From contig JBAYHN010000005.1 of the NCBI GenBank assembly GCA_041666125.1, forward strand, positions 1 to 31,687: a DNA stretch of 31,687 bases, read 5' to 3'. Every line of letters begins with the position of its first letter. Positions within the stretch are counted from its first letter, which is position 1. Source of the DNA: JBAYHN01 sp041666125 (lineage in GTDB: Bacteria; Patescibacteriota; Gracilibacteria; UBA1369; UM-FILTER-53-11). The notes under the pieces were generated by a model that saw only the letters and a program-made list of their open reading frames with translations, did not search any database and was not told the DNA's origin. Made by a program: the position numbers and the translations under genes. Below, one piece after another: positions 1-6,277 of the stretch.

Positions 1-1385
1 ATTATAAAATCGTGGGCAAAAGCCAATTTTGCGGCCTGTGCAATTTGATGAGGCGTCGCATTTGGCACACCATAAGCAATATTTTCGCCAATCGTGCGCG
101 AAAACAAATCAACTTCTTGCGACACAATCGCAATTTGGTCACGCAAACTTTTCTGTGCAACATCGCGAATATCAATTCCATCAATCAAAACCTGCCCGGC
201 CTGCGGATCAAACGAACGCAAAATCATATTCACAAACGTGCTTTTGCCACTGCCGCTGCGCCCCACAAGCGCCACCATTTTCCCTGCAGGAATAGAAATG
301 GAAATATCTCGCAAAACCTCGCGCTCTTGCCTATACGAAAACGAAACATTTTTAAACTCAATCGCTTTTTTAAAATCCGGCAAAATTTTCGCATCCGGCT
401 TATCAATAACATCCGGTTTCTCATCCAACACGCGGAAAAGCCTTTCTGCACGAGCAAGTGACCTGCGGAACATCGCAAACAGCACAGAGAGCTGCCATAG
501 CGGCTGGTATGCCATAGTTTGCAGAGTCATATAAAGCATGAATTCACCAACCGTGGCACGGCCAATCATCACAAAGTATCCGCTGCCAACGATTACAGCC
601 ACACGCGCAACGGTAGAAATCGCAGTTTGAGCCATATCACTCATTTTCCAATATCTTTCGGCAAGATATTGATACTGCCTTCCACTGGCTCGCATTTCCT
701 TTTGACGAGCCGTTTCCCGCATTTCCTGGGTAAAATTTTTCACGGTAATAACATTGGCGGCAACGTCATATTCCTCACGATGAAAATCCTCAAAAATATC
801 GTAAGCCTTTTGGTCGGTTTCATAAATTTTCTTTGCGAGCGGAATAATTACCACCATAAAAAGTGGCAGCGGCAAAATAACAAGCAGGCCTATAATAGGA
901 TCTTTATAAAAAAGAACCCCACCCACCATCAAAACAACAACCGCGGGCTGAATGAGAAATTTGCCAATAATGTCTTTTAAAATCTCATAAACTCCACTGG
1001 CACCATTGTCTATTCTTCCAATTATTTGGCCGGAATTCGTCTCGTGATGATAAAGCACATGCAGCGAAAGATACTTTTGATAGGCCTTAAAACGCAGTTC
1101 ATCCTCAAGCTTTGTTACAAAAGTAAAAAGCCTGTAATCATAAAGAGTATTAAAAAGATTTGCCAAAATCGTGACAACAAAAATTCCAACGGCGGCAATT
1201 ATTATTACATTAATCGAAATCGCAGCCTTGTTTGTAAAAGCCGCCACGAGTTTGTCTATAAGGTCCTGCGCAATAAAAGGCATCACAATATCCAGCGCAG
1301 AAGCAAGCAACATCAAAGTGAGCAAAAACAGAATTGTTTTTTTCGCTTTAAATATTTCCCTCAAAATGCGTTTGAATATTTTCAT
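1..1385 (-). CDS. ABC transporter, fused permease/ATPase (exporter type), 3'-truncated by window edge
   Basis: This is a half-transporter of the MsbA/lipid-multidrug exporter type. Family knowledge says it works as a membrane homodimer or heterodimer that pumps lipids, peptides or drugs outward using ATP. About 461 residues are visible from the ATG at 1383-1385. The first ~310 residues hold hydrophobic membrane segments (from 'TILFLLTLMLLASALDIVM' onward). They are followed by a nucleotide-binding domain with Walker A 'GRSGSGKST' near residue 374 and a Q-loop 'IVSQEVDLFSRTIGENI'. The reading frame is open at base 1, so the signature motif, Walker B and H-loop lie outside the window. It follows the small lipoprotein gene in the same direction after 82 nt, with its own extended -10 element. 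No Shine-Dalgarno sequence precedes the start. The substrate cannot be told from the sequence. Confidence 0.93.
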   Translation of the reverse strand, partial: MKIFKRILREIFKAKKTILFLLTLMLLASALDIVMPFIAQDLIDKLVAAFTNKAAISINVIIIAAVGIFVVTILANLFNTLYDYRLFTFVTKLEDELRFKAYQKYLSLHVLYHHETNSGQIIGRIDNGASGVYEILKDIIGKFLIQPAVVVLMVGGVLFYKDPIIGLLVILPLPLFMVVIIPLAKKIYETDQKAYDIFEDFHREEYDVAANVITVKNFTQEMRETARQKEMRASGRQYQYLAERYWKMSDMAQTAISTVARVAVIVGSGYFVMIGRATVGEFMLYMTLQTMAYQPLWQLSVLFAMFRRSLARAERLFRVLDEKPDVIDKPDAKILPDFKKAIEFKNVSFSYRQEREVLRDISISIPAGKMVALVGRSGSGKSTFVNMILRSFDPQAGQVLIDGIDIRDVAQKSLRDQIAIVSQEVDLFSRTIGENIAYGVPNATPHQIAQAAKLAFAHDFI

Positions 1386-1412
1386 GACAAATAAAATAGG
1401 TTAGTAACTTGT

Positions 1413-1421
1413 ATTATAACA
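1413..1421 (-). promoter_or_regulatory. Extended -10 promoter element for the ABC transporter gene
   Basis: The minus strand reads TGTTATAAT, a perfect extended -10. It would place the transcript start about 20 nt before the ATG at 1385. No convincing -35 lies 17 bp upstream, as is normal for extended -10 promoters. Confidence 0.5.
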
Positions 1422-1467
1422 CAAAAAACGGGTTTTTGTTTCACTTAAGCCAAAAAAGCAACGACAT

Positions 1468-2001
1468 CTATTTCACGAACTTTATCGTCTGCATTATTTC
1501 ATCAAACTGTTCTTCGGCAGTTTTTGGATTTTCCAAATCGGTAACACTAGCCCAAAACCTATCATTATTTATAAAAGCATACGCATATTCATTGGTGTAT
1601 CCCTCTTTTTCCTCAATGCCACGGCCATTATATTGAATCAAAAATTTAATACCCTCCACTCCGTCAATATTTATATCTTGCTGGCTAATTATTTTTCCAC
1701 AGCTCTCCGTTTCCGTGCACATGGATTTATTGGTTTCGTTTTCCCAGTCCACCAATTCTTTTTTGGTTAAAATTGTTTTATCTTCATCAATAAAAAAATC
1801 AATTACAGGGAAAGATTTCTCGTCCACTGCCTCCAGCATATCTTCGCCCACCTTAAAAGCCGCAGGCAAAGTTAAAGAAAACATCTTGTGATTATAAATG
1901 GAGCTTACAGGAGCGGTTTGCTGATTTTTGGCAGGCCAAAGAGAACAAGAAGACATTAAAATGGAAAAAACCAGGGTGGAAACTAAGAATATCTTTTTCA
2001 T
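1468..2001 (-). CDS. Small predicted lipoprotein, function unknown
   Basis: This 177-aa protein has a bacterial lipoprotein signal: two lysines, a hydrophobic stretch and a lipobox 'LMSSC' with the lipidated cysteine at residue 19. The mature part is acidic and soluble. It has the sequence feel of small lipoproteins with a PsbP/MOG1-like fold ('MFSLTLPAAFKVGED' early, a 'DGVEGIKFLIQY' strand in the middle, and an 'EQFDEIMQTIKF' terminal helix). That fold is inference from pattern, not a recognised domain. A cysteine pair (Cys-Thr-Glu-Thr-Glu-Ser-Cys near residues 95-101) could form a disulfide. The gene lies upstream of the ABC exporter in the same direction and may be co-transcribed in part. 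No Shine-Dalgarno motif is present. Confidence 0.8.
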   Translation of the reverse strand: MKKIFLVSTLVFSILMSSCSLWPAKNQQTAPVSSIYNHKMFSLTLPAAFKVGEDMLEAVDEKSFPVIDFFIDEDKTILTKKELVDWENETNKSMCTETESCGKIISQQDINIDGVEGIKFLIQYNGRGIEEKEGYTNEYAYAFINNDRFWASVTDLENPKTAEEQFDEIMQTIKFVK

Positions 2002-2040
2002 AGAATGTTATTAAGAAAAATCACGCGGTAACCTCAAAAA

Positions 2041-2069
2041 ACTCTACAGCTGAATGGGGAAATTTTCAA
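2041..2069 (-). promoter_or_regulatory. Candidate promoter for the small lipoprotein
   Basis: On the minus strand TTGAAA (2069-2064) and TAGAGT (2046-2041) are separated by 17 bp. This would start transcription near 2034, about 33 nt before the ATG. The match is moderate (5/6 and 4/6). Confidence 0.35.
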
Positions 2070-2116
2070 GGAAGCCAGCTATTGTTCAATTACAAATCAC
2101 AGAATATCAATTCATT

Positions 2117-2146
2117 TTGTAAATTACATTTACTAGCACTTACTAT
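2117..2146 (+). promoter_or_regulatory. Candidate promoter for the RT leader RNA
   Basis: TTGTAA (2117-2122) and TACTAT (2141-2146) are 18 bp apart, so transcription would start near 2153. The -10 lies in the loop of the inverted repeat at 2132-2160, which could therefore act as an operator. The hexamers are only moderate matches. Confidence 0.3.
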
Positions 2147-2160
2147 AAGCGAGTGCTAGT
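2132..2160. repeat. Perfect 9-bp inverted repeat (possible operator) upstream of the RT leader
   Basis: ACTAGCACT (2132-2140) and AGTGCTAGT (2152-2160) are perfect reverse complements around an 11-nt spacer. No U-run follows, so an intrinsic terminator is unlikely. It overlaps the candidate -10 of the RT leader. The TAGCA/TGCTA core recurs in the palindrome at 4522-4552. Confidence 0.6.
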
Positions 2161-2486
2161 TTCTTAACTGCATTCTCCGCTAAGGTGGAGGAGCCTGAAG
2201 GGGGAAAATGTAAATGTGAAAACATTATCATCTAACCGCTGCAGAAGTCCGCCTCCCAGCGGAAAAAGAGCACAATCAGCATACTGAATAAGTGTCCAGA
2301 TGTGTGTCTCAAGGGATAGGAACAAAGTTCCAAAAAGAGGAGAGCTGAAGCTAACCTCATCCAATGAAATTTCCAACCGCGGCAGGTGCTGCGGGGGAAA
2401 TTCTCAAAAGAAAAAAGGAATTTGTCCGAAAACGGGGTCGAGTTCTGAAAAGAACTTGACTTCGCGAATCCAGTAACCACTACGTA
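2153..2486 (+). ncRNA. Candidate structured noncoding RNA preceding the reverse transcriptase
   Basis: This is a proposed ~330-nt RNA encoded directly upstream of the RT gene; its ends are estimates. The sequence shows at least three well-formed stems, the last with a GAAA tetraloop (2437-2460), followed by the palindrome TTCGCGAA and then the RT start codon. In retrons, group II introns and DRT2/DRT9-type antiviral systems the RT acts on an RNA encoded next to it, which is the reason for the call. I saw no template/variable repeat pair and no group II intron 5' boundary (GUGYG) or domain V. The RNA could instead be a long regulatory leader. Confidence 0.4.
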
Positions 2487-3743
2487 ATGAATATTACTAT
2501 TTGTGACCTTGCAAATTCAGCATTACTTAAAGCAGCTTGGCTGTCAGTAAGGCGTAAAAAATCCAAAGAGGTAGCAAAATTCTCGAGAGGAATCGATGAT
2601 GTAACTATTTTGGATTTTGAAAAAAATGCGCCAAGCAACCTTATAACTCTAGCTAATCGTTTAGAGTCAGGAGAGTATACCCCACAGCCAGTTAAAATCC
2701 ATCTTGAAAAGAAGGACTCTGGTAAGTATCGCATGATCGCCATTCCTACAATTGAGGACAGAATTGTTCAACGTGGAATATTGACTCTTTTTGAACCGTA
2801 TATTTTTCCCGTTATAAATAATGGTGTGAGTTATTGCGGAGTGAGAGATGATGAAGATGAGCCGGTGAATACAAAAAATGCCATAGAAAAAATAATCAAA
2901 CATATTGAAGGAGGACATTTTTGGATATTTGAATCTGATATTGTTTCATTTTATGACAAAATCCCAAAGACAGCGATTCTAAACAAGCTGAAAAATCTTA
3001 TTCCAATGGATGAAAGACTTTATACATTACTTAATAAATATGTTTATTACGAAATAGGTAATAAGAAAATATTTGAAGGCAAGGAAGGCGTCACACAGCC
3101 TGATGGAACTCTAGGAATTACACAAGGTTCAGCTTTATCTCCTATTCTAGCGAATTTATACCTATCCGACTTTGACACTACATTAAAAGCTGCTTTTGGT
3201 GATCGTTTTATCCGTTATGTAGATGATTTCATTGTCATGTGTAAAACGGAAAAAGAGGCACTAATAGCAAAAGAATTAGCATTACAGGAGATTACCAAAG
3301 AGAATTTACAACTATCACCGGATGCCCCAAAAGAAGAAACAAAAACACATATTAGAAATTTAAAAGCTTATGAAAAAGTGGATTTTTTAGGAATATCAAT
3401 TCACCAGCGTGGTCTAACCCCTAAAAAGGGTATACATGGCGCCAAGAAGCATATGGAAAATATACTAAGAAGAAAGGATAAAAACGGAAAAAACATATAT
3501 AAACGACTTGTTTTAAGAAATAACAAGAAACTTGATGTTGCCGACCAAATGGAAGAAAAAATAAAATCATGGGGAGAACACTATCGTTTTTATCATGTTA
3601 AGCCGTTATATGCAGAATTAGATAAATATATTGAAGAAAAAACGAAAAAGATGCGTGACGTACGCCCAATTAAACCATTAAATAAAATCGCATTATCTCC
3701 ACTTAAGAGCCTAAAAGAATGGATGGAATTATTTAAGAAATAA
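2487..3743 (+). CDS. Reverse transcriptase, group II intron-like, stand-alone
   Basis: This 418-aa RNA-directed DNA polymerase has the full palm motif set. A 'GEYTPQP' N-terminal block and 'YRMIAIPTIEDRIVQ' (81-95) come first. Motif A is 'ESDIVSFYDKI' with Asp151, motif B is 'QGSALSP' (213-219), and motif C is 'YVDD' with Asp246/247. 'VDFLGISI' (298-305) is the motif D/E region. The C-terminus ('SWGEHYRFYHVKPLYAELDKY', 361-381) resembles the thumb/X domain of group II maturases, but no HNH endonuclease follows. Only 26 nt separate its stop from the convergent gene, so there is no room for intron domains V and VI. Motif B differs from diversity-generating retroelement RTs, and the retron NAxxH and VTG marks are not seen. 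It has no Shine-Dalgarno motif and follows a strongly folded leader. A group-II-like or 'unknown group' defence RT is the best guess. Confidence 0.9.
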   Translation: MNITICDLANSALLKAAWLSVRRKKSKEVAKFSRGIDDVTILDFEKNAPSNLITLANRLESGEYTPQPVKIHLEKKDSGKYRMIAIPTIEDRIVQRGILTLFEPYIFPVINNGVSYCGVRDDEDEPVNTKNAIEKIIKHIEGGHFWIFESDIVSFYDKIPKTAILNKLKNLIPMDERLYTLLNKYVYYEIGNKKIFEGKEGVTQPDGTLGITQGSALSPILANLYLSDFDTTLKAAFGDRFIRYVDDFIVMCKTEKEALIAKELALQEITKENLQLSPDAPKEETKTHIRNLKAYEKVDFLGISIHQRGLTPKKGIHGAKKHMENILRRKDKNGKNIYKRLVLRNNKKLDVADQMEEKIKSWGEHYRFYHVKPLYAELDKYIEEKTKKMRDVRPIKPLNKIALSPLKSLKEWMELFKK

Positions 3744-3769
3744 CGTGTAACCGCCGTAAAAAATAAAAA

Positions 3770-4354
3770 TTACTTGGCTTCACATTCCTTTAGTTTATTT
3801 TCAACAATTTCCAATACTTTCACCGCAATATTTCCAACAGAGTTCAGTTGTTGAACGGTGTATTTTCGATCCAAATTAGAAAGTTTCATCAAATGAATTT
3901 TATTTCTCAATCTTCGAACTTTATCAATCTCTTCATAGAGGGACCCATCATATATTTTTGCTTCGTCTCTACATAATCTGTTCAAAATAGCAAAATCAAT
4001 AAAACTATCAATCTTTTCTTTCTTTTTAAATCTTTTACCTGCTACTACCTGAATAAAAGGCTGTGAGGCCGTTTCGGTTATTTCGTAAATTACTTTACAA
4101 TCCTTGTAACTCCATTCCGCACCATAATCCTTGAATCCCATTTTAAGTACGCAAAAATGCAACGCAGCTTCTATAATAGAGCCTAAATAAATTATGCTAG
4201 TTTTTAGTAAAACAGATTTTAACGGCTGTGGATATTTTGTTGAGATTGTTGCCAATTCAGAGGCTCCCCTTAGTGCATCACACATATGCTTTCTCAATAC
4301 ACGATCTGAGATATATGAGAATGCTTTTTCAAAAATATCTTCATGGGATTTCAT
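3770..4354 (-). CDS. HEPN-like protein, possible RNase toxin or immunity effector
   Basis: This 194-aa helical protein is not assigned to a named family. The motif 'VRRLRNKIHL' near residue 150 resembles the R-N-x(3-4)-H active-site pattern of HEPN ribonucleases, preceded by the hydrophobic helix 'IIYLGSIIEAALHF'. HEPN proteins commonly act as RNA-cutting toxins in toxin-antitoxin, abortive-infection and CRISPR systems. Whether this one cuts RNA is inference, because the spacing (R-N-K-I-H) is one residue shorter than the usual R-N-x-x-x-H. The start ATG (4352-4354) overlaps the TGA of the preceding 54-aa gene in an ATGA junction, so the two are translationally coupled. The gene is convergent with the reverse transcriptase, which ends 26 nt away. 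Its A/T-rich codon use resembles that of the RT and differs from the more G/C-balanced core genes around it. Confidence 0.65.
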   Translation of the reverse strand: MKSHEDIFEKAFSYISDRVLRKHMCDALRGASELATISTKYPQPLKSVLLKTSIIYLGSIIEAALHFCVLKMGFKDYGAEWSYKDCKVIYEITETASQPFIQVVAGKRFKKKEKIDSFIDFAILNRLCRDEAKIYDGSLYEEIDKVRRLRNKIHLMKLSNLDRKYTVQQLNSVGNIAVKVLEIVENKLKECEAK

Positions 4355-4515
4355 CTTTTATTTCTGTTTTTATCAATTAACCGTGAAAGAGATGGTAATC
4401 CTTTTCGTTCTAAATAATTTCCCAATTCCATATCCTTGCGCACGTCCAACTTAATATTATACTTCTTCTCAATCGTACCAATTAAGGTATCACCTCTCTT
4501 TTTTCTTATAGTCAT
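4351..4515 (-). CDS. 54-aa basic protein, first gene of the HEPN operon (possible antitoxin or regulator)
   Basis: ATG at 4513-4515 opens a 54-codon frame ending in TGA at 4351-4353. The stop shares bases with the ATG of the HEPN-like gene. The product starts 'MTIRKKRGDTLIGTIEKKY', continues 'NIKLDVRKDMELGNYLERKG' and ends 'LPSLSRLIDKNRNKR'. It is short, basic and likely helical in its second half. A small gene translationally coupled ahead of a HEPN-like gene and preceded by a palindrome over the -10 is the classic layout of an autoregulated antitoxin, but no known antitoxin fold (MNT, AbrB, RHH) is recognisable. The strong promoter, coupling and codon content support a real gene; the function is inference. 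Confidence 0.65.
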   Translation of the reverse strand: MTIRKKRGDTLIGTIEKKYNIKLDVRKDMELGNYLERKGLPSLSRLIDKNRNKR

Positions 4516-4521
4516 AAAAAT

Positions 4522-4552
4522 ATAATTAGCACTTCCAGCCCATGCTAATTAT
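4522..4552. promoter_or_regulatory. 10-bp palindromic operator candidate over the -10 of the HEPN operon
   Basis: ATAATTAGCA (4522-4531) and TGCTAATTAT (4543-4552) are perfect reverse complements with an 11-nt spacer. The right arm covers most of the minus-strand -10 hexamer (4553-4548), and the left arm ends 7 bp before the start codon. A repressor bound here would block initiation, as in self-regulated toxin-antitoxin operons. Confidence 0.55.
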
Positions 4553-4578
4553 ACACGCAAATACTCAAAAATCGTCAA
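4548..4578 (-). promoter_or_regulatory. Promoter of the 54-aa/HEPN operon
   Basis: On the minus strand TTGACG (4578-4573) and a perfect TATAAT (4553-4548) are separated by 19 bp, a long but tolerated spacer. Transcription would start near 4541, giving a leader of about 26 nt without a ribosome-binding motif. Confidence 0.6.
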
Positions 4579-4587
4579 TATAGTTTC

Positions 4588-4604
4588 AGCGCCAGCGGGA
4601 ATTG
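4588..4604. repeat. 17-bp copy of the tRNA-Glu 3' end (att-like direct repeat)
   Basis: AGCGCCAGCGGGAATTG at 4588-4604 is identical to 4749-4765, which encodes the T-loop/T-stem 3' half and 3' acceptor strand of the tRNA. The two copies lie in the same orientation, 161 bp apart. Duplicated tRNA 3' ends are the usual footprint of tyrosine-integrase elements. No integrase gene is in the window. Confidence 0.6.
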
Positions 4605-4644
4605 GTCACGCGTCATTTTTGCCTTAACAAAAATGCGCGCGACC
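4604..4644. repeat. Long imperfect hairpin in the tRNA-proximal spacer
   Basis: GGTC, CGCG and CATTTTTG pair with CAAAAATG, CGCG and GACC around a 6-nt loop. One mismatch and one bulged base interrupt 16 paired positions. There is no U-run, so this is more like a palindromic repeat than a terminator. Confidence 0.55.
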
Positions 4645-4706
4645 CCGCCTCCTTCGGCTCGCCGAAAATGGCTCGCCTCGGTCCGGCATTCAATTACCAT
4701 TTGTAT

Positions 4707-4749
4707 TACCAGGTAATCGCCCACGCTCCGCGTGGCCGCTTACCTGGTA
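4707..4749. repeat. Palindrome joined to the tRNA-Glu 3' end
   Basis: TACCAGGTAA (4707-4716) is a perfect reverse complement of 4740-4749, with an inner CCACG/CGTGG stem (4721-4725, 4731-4735). The right arm includes the tRNA's discriminator base and CCA. On the minus strand the hairpin immediately follows the mature tRNA and may mark its 3' end for processing or act as a terminator-like element. Confidence 0.5.
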
Positions 4750-4819
4750 GCGCCAGCGGGAATTGAACCCGCCTTTCCACCTTGAAAGGGTGATGTCCTA
4801 ACCGATAGACGATGGCGCC
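4745..4819 (-). tRNA. tRNA-Glu (anticodon UUC), CCA encoded
   Basis: The minus strand folds as a standard tRNA. Its acceptor stem is GGCGCCA/TGGCGCT (a G-U first pair) and its D arm is GTCTATCGGTTAGGAC. The anticodon loop is CTTTCAA, reading UUC. The T stem GCGGG/CCCGC closes the loop TTCAATT, and discriminator A is followed by an encoded CCA (4745-4747). Its 3' part is duplicated at 4588-4604. Confidence 0.95.
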
Positions 4820-4881
4820 ACGCTATAGTTACAGCACAAACTTATACGCGAAAATAACAGATTGCGCAAGCCTGCGACTCC

Positions 4882-6186
4882 TTAAAGCAATCCAAGCTTC
4901 TTTAGAGCAGCCTCCCTTTCGGCTCCTTCCAGCAAACGCGGTTGAGTTTTATCTATAAATACCGGGAAAAGCTCAACGCCAGGAACCTCGCCTTTTACCA
5001 AGTTCAACCTGACCACGAGGCCAGTTTGCACATCAAGCGAGAAGAACTGATCAAAAATAAAATTTCCAAGGCTATAGAAAATCACGCCATTCCCATAATA
5101 TTCAATTCCCTGCACAACGTGAGGATGACTACCCAAAATAACGTCCGCACCGGCATCAATTGCCGCATATGCAAAATCTTTTTGAATCTGAGATGGATTT
5201 TTTACATATTCCTTACCGGCATGCATGGAAACAACTACAAAGTCCGCCTGGAGCTTTGCTGCAGCAACATGCTTTTTCATAGCCTCAATGTCCATTGGAG
5301 CAATTCCGGCCACATTTTTACCCGCCTCTCCGTGAAACTTTGGCGGAATGCTGGAATCATTATAAGCAAAGAATGCCACCTTTTTGCCTTTCACTTCCAA
5401 AATAGTTGGCGCATACGCCGTTTCTAGATCTTTTCCTCCACCAACATATTTTATTCCAGCCTTCTTTAGCTCTTGTAACGTGCTTGTTAAGCCGGGGATC
5501 TGATAATTCATTGTGTGATTATTCGCGACGGAAACAACGTCGTAACCAGCGGCCTTTAAAGCCTCTGTGCTTTTTAAATCAGCGCGGAAAGTCATTGAGT
5601 TGGTTGGAGTATTTCTGCCAGTCAAAAGTGGGCTTTCCATGTTTCCAAAAGTAATATCTGCCGACTTTAAAAAATCCGCCGTATCAATAACCGGCCAAGT
5701 GTAGTCCTTATTGTTGCGCATTTTTAATTCAACATAACGCGCAAACATAACATCGCCGGTTGCAATTAGCGAAACCGGTTCGCTGTCGCTTGTGACAGCC
5801 GGAATAGAAGGCACATCTTCCACCGCGGAAACTTGATTTAAATTTGGATTTTTAGAACTGTTCCAAAGCGCAAAAACAGAAACTGCAACAAAAATAGAAA
5901 CAACCACAACGCTTATAAACAAAAAAGTTCTCTGCTTTAAATGTGGATTTAAATTCAAATGTGAAACGGGAGCGGCAATAGGAAGAATTTCTGCACGCAA
6001 AGTTTTGACATGCTCATCTATTTTTTTGAGATGAATCTTATGCTCGACTTTTGGGCTAGCAAAAGAGATTTTTACCTTCTTGGCAAGCGGCTTTTTGGCC
6101 GGTTTTGCAAGCACTTTGACAATTTTCTTAGGTGTTGTCTTTTTGATTATTTTCTTCTTTAAAGTTTTTAATTTTTTCTTAGGCAT
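4882..6186 (-). CDS. CapA/PgsA-family metallophosphoesterase-like membrane protein with lysine-rich tail
   Basis: This 434-aa protein belongs to the PGA_cap (CapA) family. Members are calcineurin-like enzymes linked to poly-gamma-glutamate or other capsule polymers; the actual substrate is often unknown. Family motifs in order are 'GDVMF' (144-148), 'GNMESPLL' (181-188), 'ANNHTMNY' (221-228), 'MHAGKEY' (321-327), 'SHPHVVQ' (353-359) and 'SLGNFIFDQ' (372-380). The His/Asp/Asn metal-binding set looks intact. One membrane helix (about 88-107) places the catalytic part outside the cell. The first 40 residues, which would stay in the cytoplasm, contain 18 lysines and resemble histone H1-like tails. 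No PgsB/PgsC partner is nearby. Neighbours in the same direction are the structured RNA gene and the DsbA-like gene. No Shine-Dalgarno motif is seen at the ATG. Confidence 0.9.
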   Translation of the reverse strand: MPKKKLKTLKKKIIKKTTPKKIVKVLAKPAKKPLAKKVKISFASPKVEHKIHLKKIDEHVKTLRAEILPIAAPVSHLNLNPHLKQRTFLFISVVVVSIFVAVSVFALWNSSKNPNLNQVSAVEDVPSIPAVTSDSEPVSLIATGDVMFARYVELKMRNNKDYTWPVIDTADFLKSADITFGNMESPLLTGRNTPTNSMTFRADLKSTEALKAAGYDVVSVANNHTMNYQIPGLTSTLQELKKAGIKYVGGGKDLETAYAPTILEVKGKKVAFFAYNDSSIPPKFHGEAGKNVAGIAPMDIEAMKKHVAAAKLQADFVVVSMHAGKEYVKNPSQIQKDFAYAAIDAGADVILGSHPHVVQGIEYYGNGVIFYSLGNFIFDQFFSLDVQTGLVVRLNLVKGEVPGVELFPVFIDKTQPRLLEGAEREAALKKLGLL

Positions 6187-6233
6187 GGTTTTACTTTAAA
6201 AGAAGTGTCATGTTTTAGCAACAGAATTTTACA

Positions 6234-6277
6234 CAAAACAAAAGACCACCTCGCAGATTGGTGTGAGATGGTCTTTT
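6234..6277 (-). terminator. Intrinsic terminator of the structured RNA
   Basis: AAAAGACCA (6240-6248) pairs with TGGTCTTTT (6269-6277), with an inner CTC/GAG. On the minus strand the stem is followed by CTTTTGTTTTGT. On the plus strand a run of five T follows, so it could work both ways. Confidence 0.75.

Larger units (their letters stand above)
2002..2486 (+). other. Gene-free leader region in front of the reverse transcriptase, rich in RNA hairpins
   Basis: No convincing protein gene lies in these 485 bases. The first ~70 bases serve the divergent lipoprotein promoter. From about 2153 to the start codon the plus strand folds into a row of hairpins. One pairs CCGCTG (2236-2241) with CAGCGG (2257-2262). 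A second is a nested stem of AATTTCC (2368-2374) with GGAAATT (2396-2402), enclosing CCGC (2377-2380) with GCGG (2391-2394). A third is a 10-bp stem at 2437-2460 capped by a GAAA tetraloop, ending 26 nt before the ATG. This looks like a noncoding RNA leader rather than a plain 5' UTR. Confidence 0.55.

Noticed and set aside
12..1404. Plus-strand open frames across the first 1.4 kb
   Set aside because: They run antisense to the ABC transporter, whose Walker A, Q-loop and membrane segments are clear on the minus strand.
2232..2480. Minus-strand open frame of 82 codons within the RT leader
   Set aside because: Low-complexity aromatic product with no family signs, and it coincides with hairpins of the leader RNA; likely chance. 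A hidden 'endless frame' as in DRT2 cannot be judged without knowing the template ends.
2487..3743. Reverse transcriptase of a diversity-generating retroelement
   Set aside because: Motif B is QGSALSP, not the typical DGR form, and I saw no template/variable repeat pair, Avd gene or C-type lectin target nearby.
2487..3743. Retron
   Set aside because: No NAxxH or VTG motif in the protein, and no flanking a1/a2 inverted repeat recognised around a msr-msd-like RNA.
2002..3770. Complete group II intron
   Set aside because: No GUGYG 5' boundary, and only 26 nt between the RT stop and the next gene, leaving no space for domains V and VI.
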